DNA from: Voacanga thouarsii
Lineage: Eukaryota; Streptophyta; Magnoliopsida; Gentianales; Apocynaceae
Direction: 5' to 3'
Assembly: GCA_026120185.1 (NCBI GenBank)
Contig: JANUWF010003380.1
Coordinates: 379,501-443,500, forward strand
DNA: 64,000 nucleotides
A model generated the notes under the pieces. The model was not told where the DNA came from. It saw only the letters and a list, made by a program, of their open reading frames with translations, and made no database searches. A program made the translations under genes and the position numbers. Of the stretch, positions 10,901 to 22,364 are shown in pieces; the first letter of the stretch is position 1; each line of letters starts with the position of its first letter.

Positions 10901-13900
10901 AATGCCGACTGAACCTTACTCAAATATACTGGGCAAACAATCTTCTACTTTAACAACAACCTTAATAGTGCAGGAAAAGAAATCAATTCAAAACTATCTC
11001 CTAAGGGATAGTTCATATCTTTCTCGTTTCTTCTTTCGCTCCTCTTCTCCCAGCAGTACTTGGCTGCAACATTATTTCACCATGTACAGACCTAAAACCA
11101 TCCGCTTTCTTCCATCACTCACATTTAAAACCAGCCTAATAAGATCCTGCTCTTACCCCAGTAGTCTTTACACAATATTTAGAAGAGCAACAAAAAGTTA
11201 CGGTAGTTTTTTACCCTTTTTTTTAAAAAAAAAAACTAGAACCACATACATGCAGTTACTTGAGACTAAGGCTTAGTTTGTTGTTGTTGTTGTAGAACCA
11301 CATACATGCACTTGAGATGACACAGCCACTGAAATTCACGGATTAAGTAGAGTTGCAAGTATTAGAGAGATCCTAGAACACACCTCCACTTTCCGAAGCT
11401 CAGATAGAAGAGACTCCGAAGGGTTAGTGATAGTCTGGATAACATGAGATCGCTGAAATACAGAGAGCAATGTCACCACATTAATGTTCATAGTTCAGAG
11501 ATGATAATGAATGTAAACCTCTTATTCTTTTTACTGCAACCCCTCCCCCACAAAAAAGAAAGTACCCACATAACCATCAACAAGTTTCTGCAGTTCCAGC
11601 TGTACTTTCCCCAGCATTGACAATGCTTTACCTGCATACATATTGTAAATCAACTATTCTGCACAAAACTACACCTTCAGAATTTATAGCACCTATTCTG
11701 ACCCAGAAACACAATATGAATAACAACGAATTCAGAGCCTTTATGGAAGTCCATATTCAAAATTTTCTTTTGGGCCTGATATTTAAGTTGCTAGTGCTAG
11801 CATTACAAAATTTGAAGATAACTGATCCAGAAACAAAAATATTAAAAAAAAAAAAAAAGGAAAGAAGGAATCACCATAATCACGTGAACCGTCTAAAATC
11901 CGGATAATCTATGCAGATGCAAACACAGCCAGCAGATATAACATACGATGACAGCAGTCAGCATATTCCAAGATTATCAAGTTTGACATGAATATGCTTT
12001 CCGTGCATGCAACACAACAGTCAAGTACAACAGAGACACTTAAGTGTAAAACTTACCACATTCTCCACCATTATCTAACGTTGTTCTCTCCAACAGACAG
12101 TTACCCATTTCCAGCAGTGACTCCGAAAATTCTGAAAGTGAACAAGTTAAACTTCTGAGGAATTTCATGTGTTGCGAAACTATATTTAGACAATATAAGT
12201 AGCAAGTAATTTGTAAAAACAGAACTACAGCATTGTACTCAATTGTTGAATATGACGCTTAAGCTAATGAAAATGACTACTCTAACTGACCTGATTTAAT
12301 ATACGCAAAACTACATTATATCTCTATACGTCTATGTATTCGATTTTGTTAGTTATATGTGAAAATTGTAAAAATATTTTGTTCACATGTTTCCAGTTCA
12401 TGTGAAAAGGTGGTACATAGATCTAAGCAAAGCACATTTCAGCTATAGCCCAGTCCTTTCCTCAACTAGTCAACAAGATTATGCAAGGATGCATAGTGAT
12501 CACCCTCATTCATAATCTAGTAGCTTACTTCATAACAGTTAGAAAAACTTAAAGAACAAAGGATTTGTTCCATGAAGTAAATCAAGCTAATACCATAAGC
12601 ACTATTTGTTGTTGCAGCAGCTGCAGAAAGTAAGCCATCACAGCAATTTCGCATGTCTTTCATATCCTGTAAAAATTGTAATCAGATGAATCAGTAATAC
12701 TAAAGCAAGATATTAACTTCAGAGAGGGAAATTCTAGCATCTCTGCCTGAATTTTGCATTTCATCCCTGCTTTCAGTTAAGTTACTCAAATTCAAACTAC
12801 AAGGATTTCCATACGTTTTTGTTCCACAGAAACCTATGATTTCCGTATGTTTTTGCTCACAGCCCTCCTGTTCAGATCCAAAAAAAAAAAAAAATTCTTT
12901 TGGCATAAGAACGCAACGTATTATCTGGTACAACTCTTCAAGTCACAGTAACTAAAGCATTTGTATCAAAAGTCCAAGAGCTAATGACAATAGGACTGGT
13001 TGATTCTATGAATGTAAGTCATGACACTAAGAGGAAAAAAAACAAGCAACACCATCTCCTTTAGCTTCCACAGAGAAAGACGCTTATCCCTGAAAGAATT
13101 TGCATCAAATTTTTCTAACATTGAATCATTTCAAAAAGAAAGATGAGGTTTCAAGTGGTTACAGAAAGCAGGTGGGAACCTTCTTATTAAAATAAAGACC
13201 CAGAGCTTTAATCAAACAAAGGTCCGCCTTTTACACAATCATCTTTTTGTTTGATTTTTTTACCTTTCTTTTATACCTTAATATAGTTCCAACCACCTCA
13301 TGTAAGTTAATTATCCCTAAATTTCTTCATCTTAAAGGTTGATATGGCCACAAATCCTTGCGTGGTGTCAACACTCTTTGTACTGTCGCTTAGATAGTAT
13401 CAACCTTCTTTGAAATGTTGGCATAACTGTGAACTTCCTTAAGATTCAAGCATCTCTTTTAGAAAGACATTGAAGTCATGGCACGTATGGAATTTAATAG
13501 ATATGATCCAATGCCTAACAATCACAAAGTAAACAATTTTCAAGGCACATGGAATTGTGGCTTTGAAATTGGTAAATTATGAATTAATTCTAACGTTTTC
13601 ATCTTGGATGCCTGAAACTGCATAGTGCATCCTATATCAACTAGCAAGACTGAAGCATCACAGCGACGACTAACATTTCTAGATGCAATCATCAGAGAAC
13701 TCCATATCTATCTCAAAGTACATAGAATCTAGCCCTTTGGTGCTAAAGATTAAGTGCAACCCTAAGTCCCAAAAAAAAGGGTCAGAAATAGATAGGCAAC
13801 AGTGCCTCAAGAGCCAGGTTACAGTTAAAGAACTTGGGGGAAAAAGTAACTTTGTCCTTAGTTTCTCAGTTATGAAACAGTAACGACATATGTGAATATC

Positions 13901-14115
13901 TAGCAACTAAATCCAAAAAAAAAAAAAAATGCTAAACCCTAATCCAGTAAAGACATAATTGAGAAGAAGGATGTGGAACTAAAGAGAAGAACATCCACCT
14001 GGGAAGCCTGCTCGAGCGCATCTAAATGGGCCAAAGCTTGATGATCCTTCTTCTCCTTGGCATCAGACTTGGGTAGAGCAAATCTTTTCAGCTGCCTCCC
14101 CAGCGATGACTTCAT
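7995..14115 (-). CDS. At2g33490-like BAR-domain, Ser/Pro-rich protein
   Basis: Eleven exons sum to 646 aa: 14115-13999, 12666-12594, 12131-12057, 11631-11570, 11452-11384, 10751-10723, 10636-10429, 10308-10078, 9525-9472, 9210-8199, 8005-7995. The start MKSSLGRQLKRF and residues 40-290 (DMKDMRNCCDGLLSAAA, LLTQAARHHAAQ, FFRKGLKSLEAVEPYI) match the predicted BAR/AH helical region of plant proteins annotated as hydroxyproline-rich glycoprotein family. That domain would bind and curve membranes. Residues 300-646, mostly the 1-kb exon 10, are Ser/Pro-rich and disordered, with the family's RQAFSGPLLGKPS, ISELHQLPLPP and PSPPLTPISLS patches. Length is close to the roughly 620 aa usual for the family. 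Role is inferred to be membrane traffic or cytoskeleton linkage. The last coding exon is only 11 nt and is the least certain piece; the model otherwise ends at the splice donor at 8198. Confidence 0.88.
9923..9992. repeat. Perfect 35-bp tandem duplication in an intron
   Basis: Two back-to-back copies of a 35-bp unit beginning TTCATAGAAATGAAAGG lie in intron 8 of the BAR-protein gene, without mismatch. It looks like a recent slippage or unequal-exchange duplication. Confidence 0.9.
11237..11310 (+). mobile_element. Tiny non-LTR retroelement tail insertion with 18-bp target duplication
   Basis: The 18-mer TAGAACCACATACATGCA occurs at 11237-11254 and again at 11293-11310. Between them lie 38 bp ending in GGCTTAGTTTG followed by GTT/TTG repeats. 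A TTG-repeat tail is what RTE-type LINEs and their SINE partners leave in plants, and long direct target duplications fit target-primed reverse transcription. The insert would be an extremely 5'-truncated copy. It is intronic in the BAR-protein gene. Confidence 0.6.
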
Positions 14116-15295
14116 CCTAGACAATCTACAAATTAAGCAGCAAAACAAATACACCTATACCTATATACAAACAGGGAACAAAATAACCAAAAAAAGAAAC
14201 TCTCCCGGAGAGGAGAAAGACGAATGAAAGAGCGAGGGAGAGAATCAAAGCAAAAGAGCTATGGATTCTGGCTTACTCCGATTAAAAAAAAAAAAAAAAT
14301 ACTGCTACTCAAGAAAATGAGAATCGAGTCGTAGAGAGAGAGAAAGTGAGAGAGAGGGAAGGGGGTAAGGAAAATTCTAACGTAATGCGCCGAAGTGAAA
14401 AAGGAAATTGCTCTGGTGGTGACACCTGTCCATAATACGACCCATTTGGTAATTTCGAGGGTCAAAGAAAACGTTTCTTCGTCTCCGTGATTTGTTTGTG
14501 TGGTATAATAATAGTATAATAGTAGGAGTCGTACTTATTTTTGACTGATTTTTTTTATTTAGGGATAGACTGCGGCGTGTAGACTCCTATTATACAACTC
14601 CTTACGTCTTATTAAAATTGCTAGTAATATTTTATATAAAAATATAAATATAAATAAAAAATATATAATATTTTATATTAAATTTATATATAAATAATAT
14701 ATATAATTTATTAATTATTTTATAATAAAAAATTTTAAAAAATATTAAATTTTTTAAAATAATTCACGATAATAAGTAAATCAATTTTGTTATAACAAAA
14801 GAGTAATATTCTTTCAATTATTTCATTTTCTTTTTATTTTATTATTGTGCAAAGATAGTAAAAACTATTTAACAATAAAGTATTTTATTTAAATATAAAT
14901 TAAAATATATTTTTAATTGAGTATGATTACTTCAATATTTCTTGGTCTGTAATTTTATTTTACAAAAATTACTTTATACATGAATAGTACGTGGTAGCTA
15001 TTTTTTTCATTAAATTATATTTTAAAATTTTGCATTTTTATAATCCTTTTCATTCTAACATGATTTGTTTGAGGGTGGGAGACAAGGGCTAGGAAGAATT
15101 TTTATTTATTTATTTATTTTGTTGACTTATCATTATTATAATTAAATGTAAAAAAAAAAATCATACAAGTTGGGATATATAATTCTTCTTTTATTTTGTT
15201 CATTCTATTAGAATTTTCGTGTGGAATCCTCATAAGTATTATGCTAATTTTAAATATTTTTTTAATTATATAAGTATTTTTCTTAAAAAATGAGC

Positions 15296-15299
<4 letters not shown>
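14116..15299. other. Promoter of the BAR-protein gene and AT-rich spacer
   Basis: 14116-14420 is the likely leader and core promoter of the minus-strand BAR-protein gene: GA/CT-rich at 14200-14370 with an A-run at 14284-14300. 14580-15290 is over 80% A+T with no gene visible. Confidence 0.45.

Positions 15300-15329
<30 letters not shown>
15300..15329. repeat. TA dinucleotide microsatellite
   Basis: About 15 uninterrupted AT/TA units at the presumed left end of the Helitron. A second TA tract of about 31 bp lies at 15544-15574, just before the plastid DNA. Such tracts are assembly- and length-variable. Confidence 0.9.
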
Positions 15330-15333
<4 letters not shown>

Positions 15334-15539
15334 TCGAAGATGAAGTATATTATTACGACACGTGAAATTATCATAAGGTGATACGTGGTTAAATAATTTT
15401 TTTAAAAAGAAAAATAAAAATTATATAAAAATTCATAATTAATTAATAAAATATATATGTATTTAATATTAATACATTAAAATATGTGATTCTTTGAATA
15501 CTATCTAAATTAATACATTAAAATGTGTGATTCTTTAAA

Positions 15540-15576
<37 letters not shown>

Positions 15577-15589
15577 GATAACTAGTCAA

Positions 15590-16790
15590 TTTTTATCTTG
15601 TTTTGCTACTTTGAGTATCCCAATATCTTTCCCTCAATTATTCTATTCCTGGCTGTGGGCAATCGGTGAATTTTCTTTTTCGAAATATTGGATATTGTGA
15701 TAGAAAAGGGATTTTTTCGTCTCAAAATTGGACTAATATTCATTACTTAAAACTTAAACTTAAAGGGGTTCTTTCGGTCATTCATCGAAAGGGGACAGTT
15801 GTTTCGAATTTGCCCAATTGAGATATTGGGAAACTCTATTTTTTTAGTATTTCTTCATTCGAAATGGATTATTAGTCGATTTTTCGAGTCTTTCGAGATT
15901 CAAAGACTAACCACAAAATCACAAATAAAATAGATTCATAGGTTCCATACCTTGTATAGAACTCATGCGTGAAAGAAACATAGAGTCGACGAATGAGGTG
16001 GGTTGATTAACAATTCACAGATGAAAAAATGACAAAAAAGAAAGCATTTACTCCTCTTGTATCTATAGTATTTTTGCCTTGGTGGCTTTCTCTCTCATTT
16101 AAAAAAAGTCTGGAATCTTGGGTTACTAATTGGTGGAATGCTGGGCAATCCGAAATTTTTTTGAATGATATTCAAGAAAGGGGTATTCTAGAAAAATTTA
16201 TAGACTTAGAGGAACTCCTCGCCTTGGACGAAATGATCGAAGAATACTCGGAGACACGTCTACATAAGCTTCGTATAGGAATCCAAAAAGAAACGATCCA
16301 ATTAATCAAGATACACAACGAGGATCGTATCCATACGATTCTTCACTTATCAATAAATATACTCTGTTTTGTTATTTTAAGTGGCTATTCTATTTTGAGT
16401 AATGAAGAACTTGTTATTCTTAACTCTTGGGCCCAAGAATTCCTATATAACCTAAGCGACACAGTCAAAGCTTTTTCTATTCTTTTATTAACCGATTTAT
16501 GTATTGGATTCCATTCACCCCACGACTGGGAATTAATGATTGGCTCTGTCTACAAAGATTTTGGATTTGTTCAGAATGATCAAATTATATCAGGTCTTGT
16601 TTCTACCTTTCCAGTAATTCTTGATACAGTTTTTAAATATTGAATTTTCCGTTATTTAAATCGTGTATCTTCGTCACTTGTAGTTATTTATTATTCAATG
16701 AATGATTGATAAAAGATCTACTCATATTAATCTAATCCAATTAGAAGGTTTGTTACTTTTTAGTTGTACATAAACAAAGCGTTGAAAATT
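15590..16790 (+). other. Nuclear plastid DNA insertion (NUPT): ycf4-cemA spacer, cemA and downstream spacer
   Basis: The sequence changes abruptly from AT-repeat to an evenly composed stretch that reads as the plastid ycf4-cemA spacer, the whole cemA frame, and part of the cemA-petA spacer. Gene order and spacing are as in the chloroplast large single-copy region. Boundaries are approximate (within about 20 bp left, 30 bp right). Its very high similarity to a working plastid gene suggests a recent transfer. Confidence 0.85.
16029..16709 (+). pseudogene. cemA: cemA (ycf10), nuclear copy of plastid inner-envelope protein gene, nonsense-interrupted
   Basis: The frame begins MTKKKAFTP and encodes the CemA body, including [17 protein letters not shown] and [18 protein letters not shown]. 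In the chloroplast this is a multi-pass inner-envelope protein linked to proton flux and inorganic carbon uptake. The frame stays open for 204 codons. It then meets TGA at 16641-16643, where plastid cemA has TGG (Trp) after FKY. Beyond it the remaining 21 codons (IFRYLNRV to SMND) stay in frame to the natural stop at 16707-16709. It has a plastid-type context with no nuclear promoter or added transit peptide, so expression as a protein is not expected. It is called a pseudogene because of location and the premature stop. Confidence 0.92.
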
Positions 16791-16982
16791 TATGCTTTCT
16801 ATTATATATTTATATAATATTAATATATTAAAATGTATAATTCTTTAAATATTATTTAAATTTATTTTAAATTCTTAACTAATTAAATTATTAATTAAGT
16901 TAATTAATAATATATATTTAATATTAATACATTAAATCTTAATAACATAACAACCCGTGTAACGCACGGGATATCAATCTAG

Positions 16983-18648
16983 TAATATATGTAAAGAGAA
17001 AAGGTCCGATTTTGTTTATGCGTAAAAAAGTAAGAGGGGAAAAGAGAGAGAGAAGTCCTTATGAACACTCTTTTTTGTGAATTTTGATCAGCATGAAATT
17101 TTGATTTTGATTTTTTTTTGAAAAAATTATGATTGCTTGTACAATTTGATAAGAGTGTACTATAGGACATTAGTTTTTTTTTTTTCTTTTTTTCTTTATT
17201 ATTATTTTTACATAAGTTAAGTAGACATTTTTACTCTGTTCAACCTCTCTATTCTCCTCCTTTTTCTTTTTTCCTGTCTTGAAGAATTATCTCAAATAAT
17301 AAAACCTATCTCATCGTTTTTTATTATTGTCCCATTCCATTCAAACTTAGGAATAGCAATTGGGGCAGGCAGGATTGGAATTAGAAATCCTAGGCTCGCC
17401 TCCACATTCCCTTATTTCCATTTATCTTCATCATGAAAAATGCACGATCCTCCCTAAGTATATCGAAAACAAAATAATTTTCAATCTTGACCCAATTGGA
17501 AAGTAGGAGCCCAATGTATTAATTGGATATAAAATCCTCTAATTGGCTTAAAGTTAAAATAAAACCAAAAAAAAATAATTAAAAAACAAGAGAAAGTTAT
17601 CATTACCGTTTCAATACAATTTACTCACAAAATAATAATAAAATACTATTAAATGCTCACACATTAAATTTACATTCGCAATGAAAATAAGATAACTCTA
17701 TCAATATATTATTTTGATTGTGATATATTTAAATAGTATTTATTTCCTGTTGTATATCGAAGTTTCTATAATTCTTGACACTAGCAATTGAATTTTTATC
17801 ATTTTTCTTAATACATGTATAATACATAATTTTTTTTTATATTAAGAATGTGGATGTTATATGTATTTATAATATAGATAAAAGTAAGTATTTTTATATT
17901 TTACTTACTTATATATACATACTTATCTACTTATATATTAATTATATATTTATGTATTCTTACATAATTAAATTTTAACATATTTTATTATTATACATAT
18001 GTATAAATATACAAATATGTTAAATACACTATATATATATATATTAATTACAAGTCAGAAATGATGTAATCTCCACATTCCGCTGGCAAGTCGAGGAATG
18101 AAGTTCAATCTTGTCTCATTTCTTGCTTAAATCGAAAAATTTATAATCTTATAAGACCGGATTAGGCTCAAAAATTCTTAGGATTATATGTGTCTGAATA
18201 TTCCTATGTTAACATGCAACTTCGAGGAAATTGTTTTGAACATGAATCTAAAGAAAGGGAAATCATAAAACAAGCCATTTAGAGATCATTCTTTCAAACT
18301 CCGAGAATTCTTTCCTTCTCCACAACTACATCTAATTCCTTCCGTTCAAACACATCGATAGAGTTATCCTTTGGTTAAGATGCGAATACAGGAAAATGTT
18401 TTTGAACATGAAATCAAGAAAAAAACTCATTTGAAGTTGTGAGAACCTTTGCTTTGCAACATCTTTTTAAATTGTGTGATTCTTTCAATATCCCCAAAAA
18501 AATTCATGAGTTGAGTGATCGATCTCCTCAATTATGAAAATCAAAATTTGGAAAAGCACAATTTCATGAAACAACTGCCCACATATTTTTCTCTACACCA
18601 TCATACTAACAAATAAGGAGAAGGAACTCCAAATACAAAGAAAATTGA
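16983..18648. other. Intergenic, no gene seen
   Basis: 16983-18060 is AT-rich with T-runs near 17175-17205 and TA tracts near 18030-18045. 18060-18640 is of more mixed composition and may include the 3' UTR of the next minus-strand gene. No frame with splice support or family features was found. Confidence 0.45.
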
Positions 18649-19624
18649 TCAAACTGTTCTTCTATGTGATTTTCTTGGGCCATTATTTGGCGATGGAACT
18701 AAGGGATTGTAGCAAGTTGTAACGCTGAACAAGTTTCTAACCGCAGCCGGTCGATGCATGGTAAGCACCTTCCTCAAATTTCTTCTTCTTCTCACTGATT
18801 TGCCCCGAGACTCATCCTGCTTAATAGGATTATCATCCTGTGTAACCTGAGCATATGAAACATCCACCATCAATTAAGCAAGCAAATTCCCTTTACAAAA
18901 CTGTTTAATGCGTCTCCGTGAGATCAAGGAAGTAAATTTCACCTCTGCATCGCGTGCAATATTTTGATCTTGCCTATCGAGTCTGTTCTCTGGGTCCTTG
19001 TTCCCTGCAGAAATAGTTTGCTTTCACCTTCGAGATTCGTTGGTTATTGGAAAAAGGAAACAGAGATTGTGACTAAAACAACTCACCCTTGGCTATGGCT
19101 GCAATACCCTTGACGCCATCATCCTCAGAGTCGCAATCAACCGCGCAATACACCCGGAAGCTTGGCGATGCTATCCATAACGGCCCATCAAAATTTGGAA
19201 TTACTGCTCCTCCTTGGTCCAAATCTTCACCATTCTCCTCATGATTTGTGCTTTTGGTCTGTTTTACCTCCACCTCTCTGATCTCTGTTTTCCCGGGATC
19301 TAAAATATTTGTTGCGCCAATTCCATGGATTAGTGCGGGCTTTCTATGGTCTTTTGGTGCATGGTACGAAGGTTCTCTTAGGCTTTCTTGTTGCGGTATG
19401 CGCAACTCTTTTGGGCCGCCTAAGACAGCATCCTTCTCTTCTCCTGCAACACTATTTCGGCCTACACTATCCTTGACGAGCAATTTCTCAGAATCGGAGT
19501 AGTGGTTGGTTAATATTGCACGTTCGCTTCTTGATACATCGTCCTCGATCTTGTGCCTGAGGGAACGCATACCAGGGTGCATACCACATCCTCGCAGCTC
19601 CAATCTAGAAATGCTGCAACCCAT
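18649..19624 (-). CDS. Unknown small plant protein with predicted N-myristoylation signal
   Basis: Three exons join in frame to 265 aa: 19624-19087, 19004-18943, 18846-18649. The N-terminus MGCSISRLELRGCG fits the myristoylation rule (Gly2, Ser6), and Cys3 could be S-acylated, which would put the protein at a membrane face. The middle (residues 30-175) is hydrophilic and Glu/Lys/Asp-rich and looks disordered. More ordered patches are FDGPLWIASPSFRVYCAVDCDSEDD (around residues 145-170, cited here as its first part FDGPLWIASPSFRVY) and the basic C-terminal VRRRRNLRKVL followed by MHRPAAVRNLFSVTTCYNP. These look like conserved motifs of a plant-specific family, but I do not recognise a name. It lies tail-to-head with the NAC gene about 850 bp upstream on the same strand; no functional link is implied. 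Confidence 0.75.
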
Positions 19625-20476
19625 GATATCAGGAACATCGATGAGAGGAGGCGGAGGTAATAGAGAGGATCGGAATGATTTTACCAGTTAACAAATGTAA
19701 TGAACAAAGGAGGATAAGGATCACGATTTTCCGGTTAAAGTAGTTACCATGCAAAGGTCCTAAAGTGGGGTCTTTAAACTGTTCTATTAACAAAGACAAA
19801 TCCATCGTGGACCAACCAATAGTATTTTTTCTCTTGGGATACATTGCATTTGCATCAGAGAATTTCAGGGATTGAATACAACCTATCAAACAATGGTTAA
19901 TATCTTTTTTACCAGAAAAATAACTTATGCAGAACCAATTTTTTGTATCGCAAAAATATGATTAGTTGTCCGTACAAGTTTTAATATGTGCTGAGTAACT
20001 AATGCGATAAGTTCAAGAATATGGTAGAGGCAAGGAGGATCTCTTTTGCTCAAAATTCTAATCAGAGAGATAACTATTACAAATATGATTCTGTCTTCTT
20101 TCTTTGTATTTGGATGCTTCAATTTCTTTCTTCTTTGCATCATCTTTTGAGTCTCTAAAAGTTGGTTTGCTTTTTCATTAGAAAAGCTTCGGATGCTGCT
20201 TCATAAATACTCACTAGCTACCGCCTTTTCTTCCCCTTTCACTATGATTATCCCTCATGGACTACCCGCATAGTTCTGCTGCCTTTTTAAGCAATATGGA
20301 GAATTTGTGCATCAGGGGAACGATTAAAGACTTGAAGAACAAATTAACAAGAGAAAAAAAAAATGAAAAAGAAAATACTCATTTCTTTCCCCTAGGAACA
20401 ACTTGCAACAGAAATCTCATACTCGAACATGTTATTGACGTTATGAAATGCTCTTTCCAAAAAGAGCTTAATTTGA

Positions 20477-21420
20477 TCAATTGTAGTCACTGTTAGCTTC
20501 CTGATCAAACTCATTACAAGAAACATGGGTGATCCCACTTGAACACGAAGAAGAAGAAGGTTGGGGAGGGCGCAAATGATCGGTAAGGTCTTCCTTGGCG
20601 AAATCCCAGATACCGGGCCTAATTAGCCTTCTTCCCCTTGTTTCATCCGTTCTGCAAGAACGATATTTGGCTTTGCTTTGCTTCCTATACAGGCTACACA
20701 CAAACCAGTCTCCCACTTGCAGCACATCCTGGAAAATAAGTTAAAAAGCAAGAATTAGTGACATAATCAGCACTGCACGGTTAGTTGTTAATAAACTTGA
20801 GATTTCTTTGCTTGATATTGCCAATATTCCATTTGTACCCGTAGGTTTGGGTTGAGGTTAGTTACACAGGCCACAAGAGAGTATTCAACCATAACCCAGG
20901 CAGTCCTTAAACCATGGGGACGCTTCCCCTGGTAGAATGCTAGGGTTCTTTTTATCCCTAGTGCTTGGTTGCTTCCGTCGGAGGATATAATTTGGCTATG
21001 CCGGCCGATGGCTTTCCAGTACCCAGAACCATCCCTGACACTAGCACTGTTGAAATATCTGTACTTTTCAGTTCCTTCCTCCTTATTGCGGAAGAAATAC
21101 CTCTTTTCCCTCAGGTCACCTTAACGACGGTAGTGAAGAAAGAATTAGTTTAAATGAAAAGGAGATATTTGAAGGCATCACTAATCAGGAAAGCTAATAC
21201 AAGAGCAAGAGCTGGAAACTTGAAATGGGAGCTAACCTGGCAAGTCCCAGGGACTAGTCCGGAAAACATCCAGCTCAGGAATGACCGATGCAGGCAGAGG
21301 CAAAGAACAAACCTTTCTCTTCAAGTAGTGAACTACGAGTTCTTCATCCGTAGGACGGAACCTGAACCCAATAGGAAATCTTATTAAACCCGTGTTTCTA
21401 GAAGGATTTGGCTTCTCCAT
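20477..21420 (-). CDS. NAC-domain transcription factor, short form
   Basis: Three exons (21420-21237, 21119-20839, 20728-20477) join to 238 aa. Residues about 13-165 form a NAC domain: [19 protein letters not shown] (A), [13 protein letters not shown] and [12 protein letters not shown] (B/C), [50 protein letters not shown] (D) and [13 protein letters not shown] (E). The domain binds DNA through its twisted beta sheet in the nucleus. The N-terminal half is closest in look to the NAC083/VNI2-type group. Odd points: SGYWKAIG instead of the usual SGYWKATG, WVMVEY instead of WVMHEY, and a C-terminal region of only about 70 residues (Ser-rich, ending EANSDYN) that would hold any activation function. 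The intron-2 donor at 20838 was fixed by frame with the acceptor at 20729. An in-frame upstream Met at 21462 is possible but would add a non-NAC leader. Confidence 0.88.
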
Positions 21421-22364
21421 ATCTAAAGGGGTAGAAAAGCAGAGCTTGAACACCGTCTTCAACTGCTGAATACTCTTGCAGCAGAAGAGCTGAACATCTG
21501 GCTAATCTCTCAGTATTCAGGAAGCAAAGACACCCATTTTCGGAAGATGAGTATTTTGCATCCAAGTCAGCTTCTTATAAGAATCTAAAGGAGTAGATTT
21601 GCAGCCAAAGAATCAAAAGGAGTACTGAACATGTGGTAGGCTGTATATCTCTTGGAAGCGGCAGTGATAGGTGTTGGCCTATATATTGTGGGAAACGGCA
21701 TAGGACTGCGTCCAAGGGAGAGAAACCTTTTTCTGACTGCACCATCTTTGCTTCCTTGACCCGCGCGGCTCGACTGCAATTGCCTCTTTTTTGGAAAACG
21801 TCTTAGACGGACGTGTAAGTAAGAGACAGAGGGACAGTAAGACCGAAACTGTGTGTTGCGTCGTAAGAAGCGTACGGGAAATACGAAATTTACCACGTGA
21901 CAATCTCTATATCATTATCGCTTCCTCCTCTTTTCAAACGGAGATTCTTTCATTGCAGGGGTTGGCTGATAACAAAACCACCCGTCTTTTTCCCCAACAT
22001 ATCATATCATTGTCCCAGTTGATGATTTTACTTATTCTACAAGACTTTTTAAGGTAGAGATGATAGAAACGATCCTCTGTAAATCTTCGAAGTAACAATG
22101 GAAAAAAAATACTCGCATCACGTTATATTGACTCGGAGAATAATAATAGGAACGTGATAATTAAGGCAAGCATACAAAACGCGCTAGTAACAAACACTAT
22201 ATAAACGCGCAAATAAATTTGAACACCTACATTACAAGTTGACCGCGGAACGGCGGCTGACTACGCCGACTCCCAAATCCACACGTAAAGTATCGCAATG
22301 CCAATAGGGTATTACCTAGTTTTATTTGACGACTTTTTACTTTTACAGACGGTGTTTTTGAGTT

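Larger units (their letters stand above)
15300..16982 (+). mobile_element. Probable non-autonomous Helitron enclosing plastid DNA
   Basis: The right end has the Helitron 3' signature: a GC-rich hairpin (CCCGTG..CACGGG, stem arms at about 16954-16970) followed 8 nt later by CTAG at 16979-16982 and then T. No terminal inverted repeats or target duplication are needed for this class. The left end is uncertain; a TA-repeat start near 15300 followed by an ACACGTG/ATACGTGG-type segment resembles the 5' end of the second Helitron in this window. AT-rich segments with a shared ATTAATACATTAAAATRTG-type motif flank the plastid insert on both sides (15460-15545 and 16805-16860), as if one element body had been split. 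Confidence 0.5.

Noticed and set aside
16029..16709. A functional nuclear cemA gene
   Set aside because: It has a plastid-style context, no transit peptide and a premature stop; a nuclear plastid DNA copy explains it.
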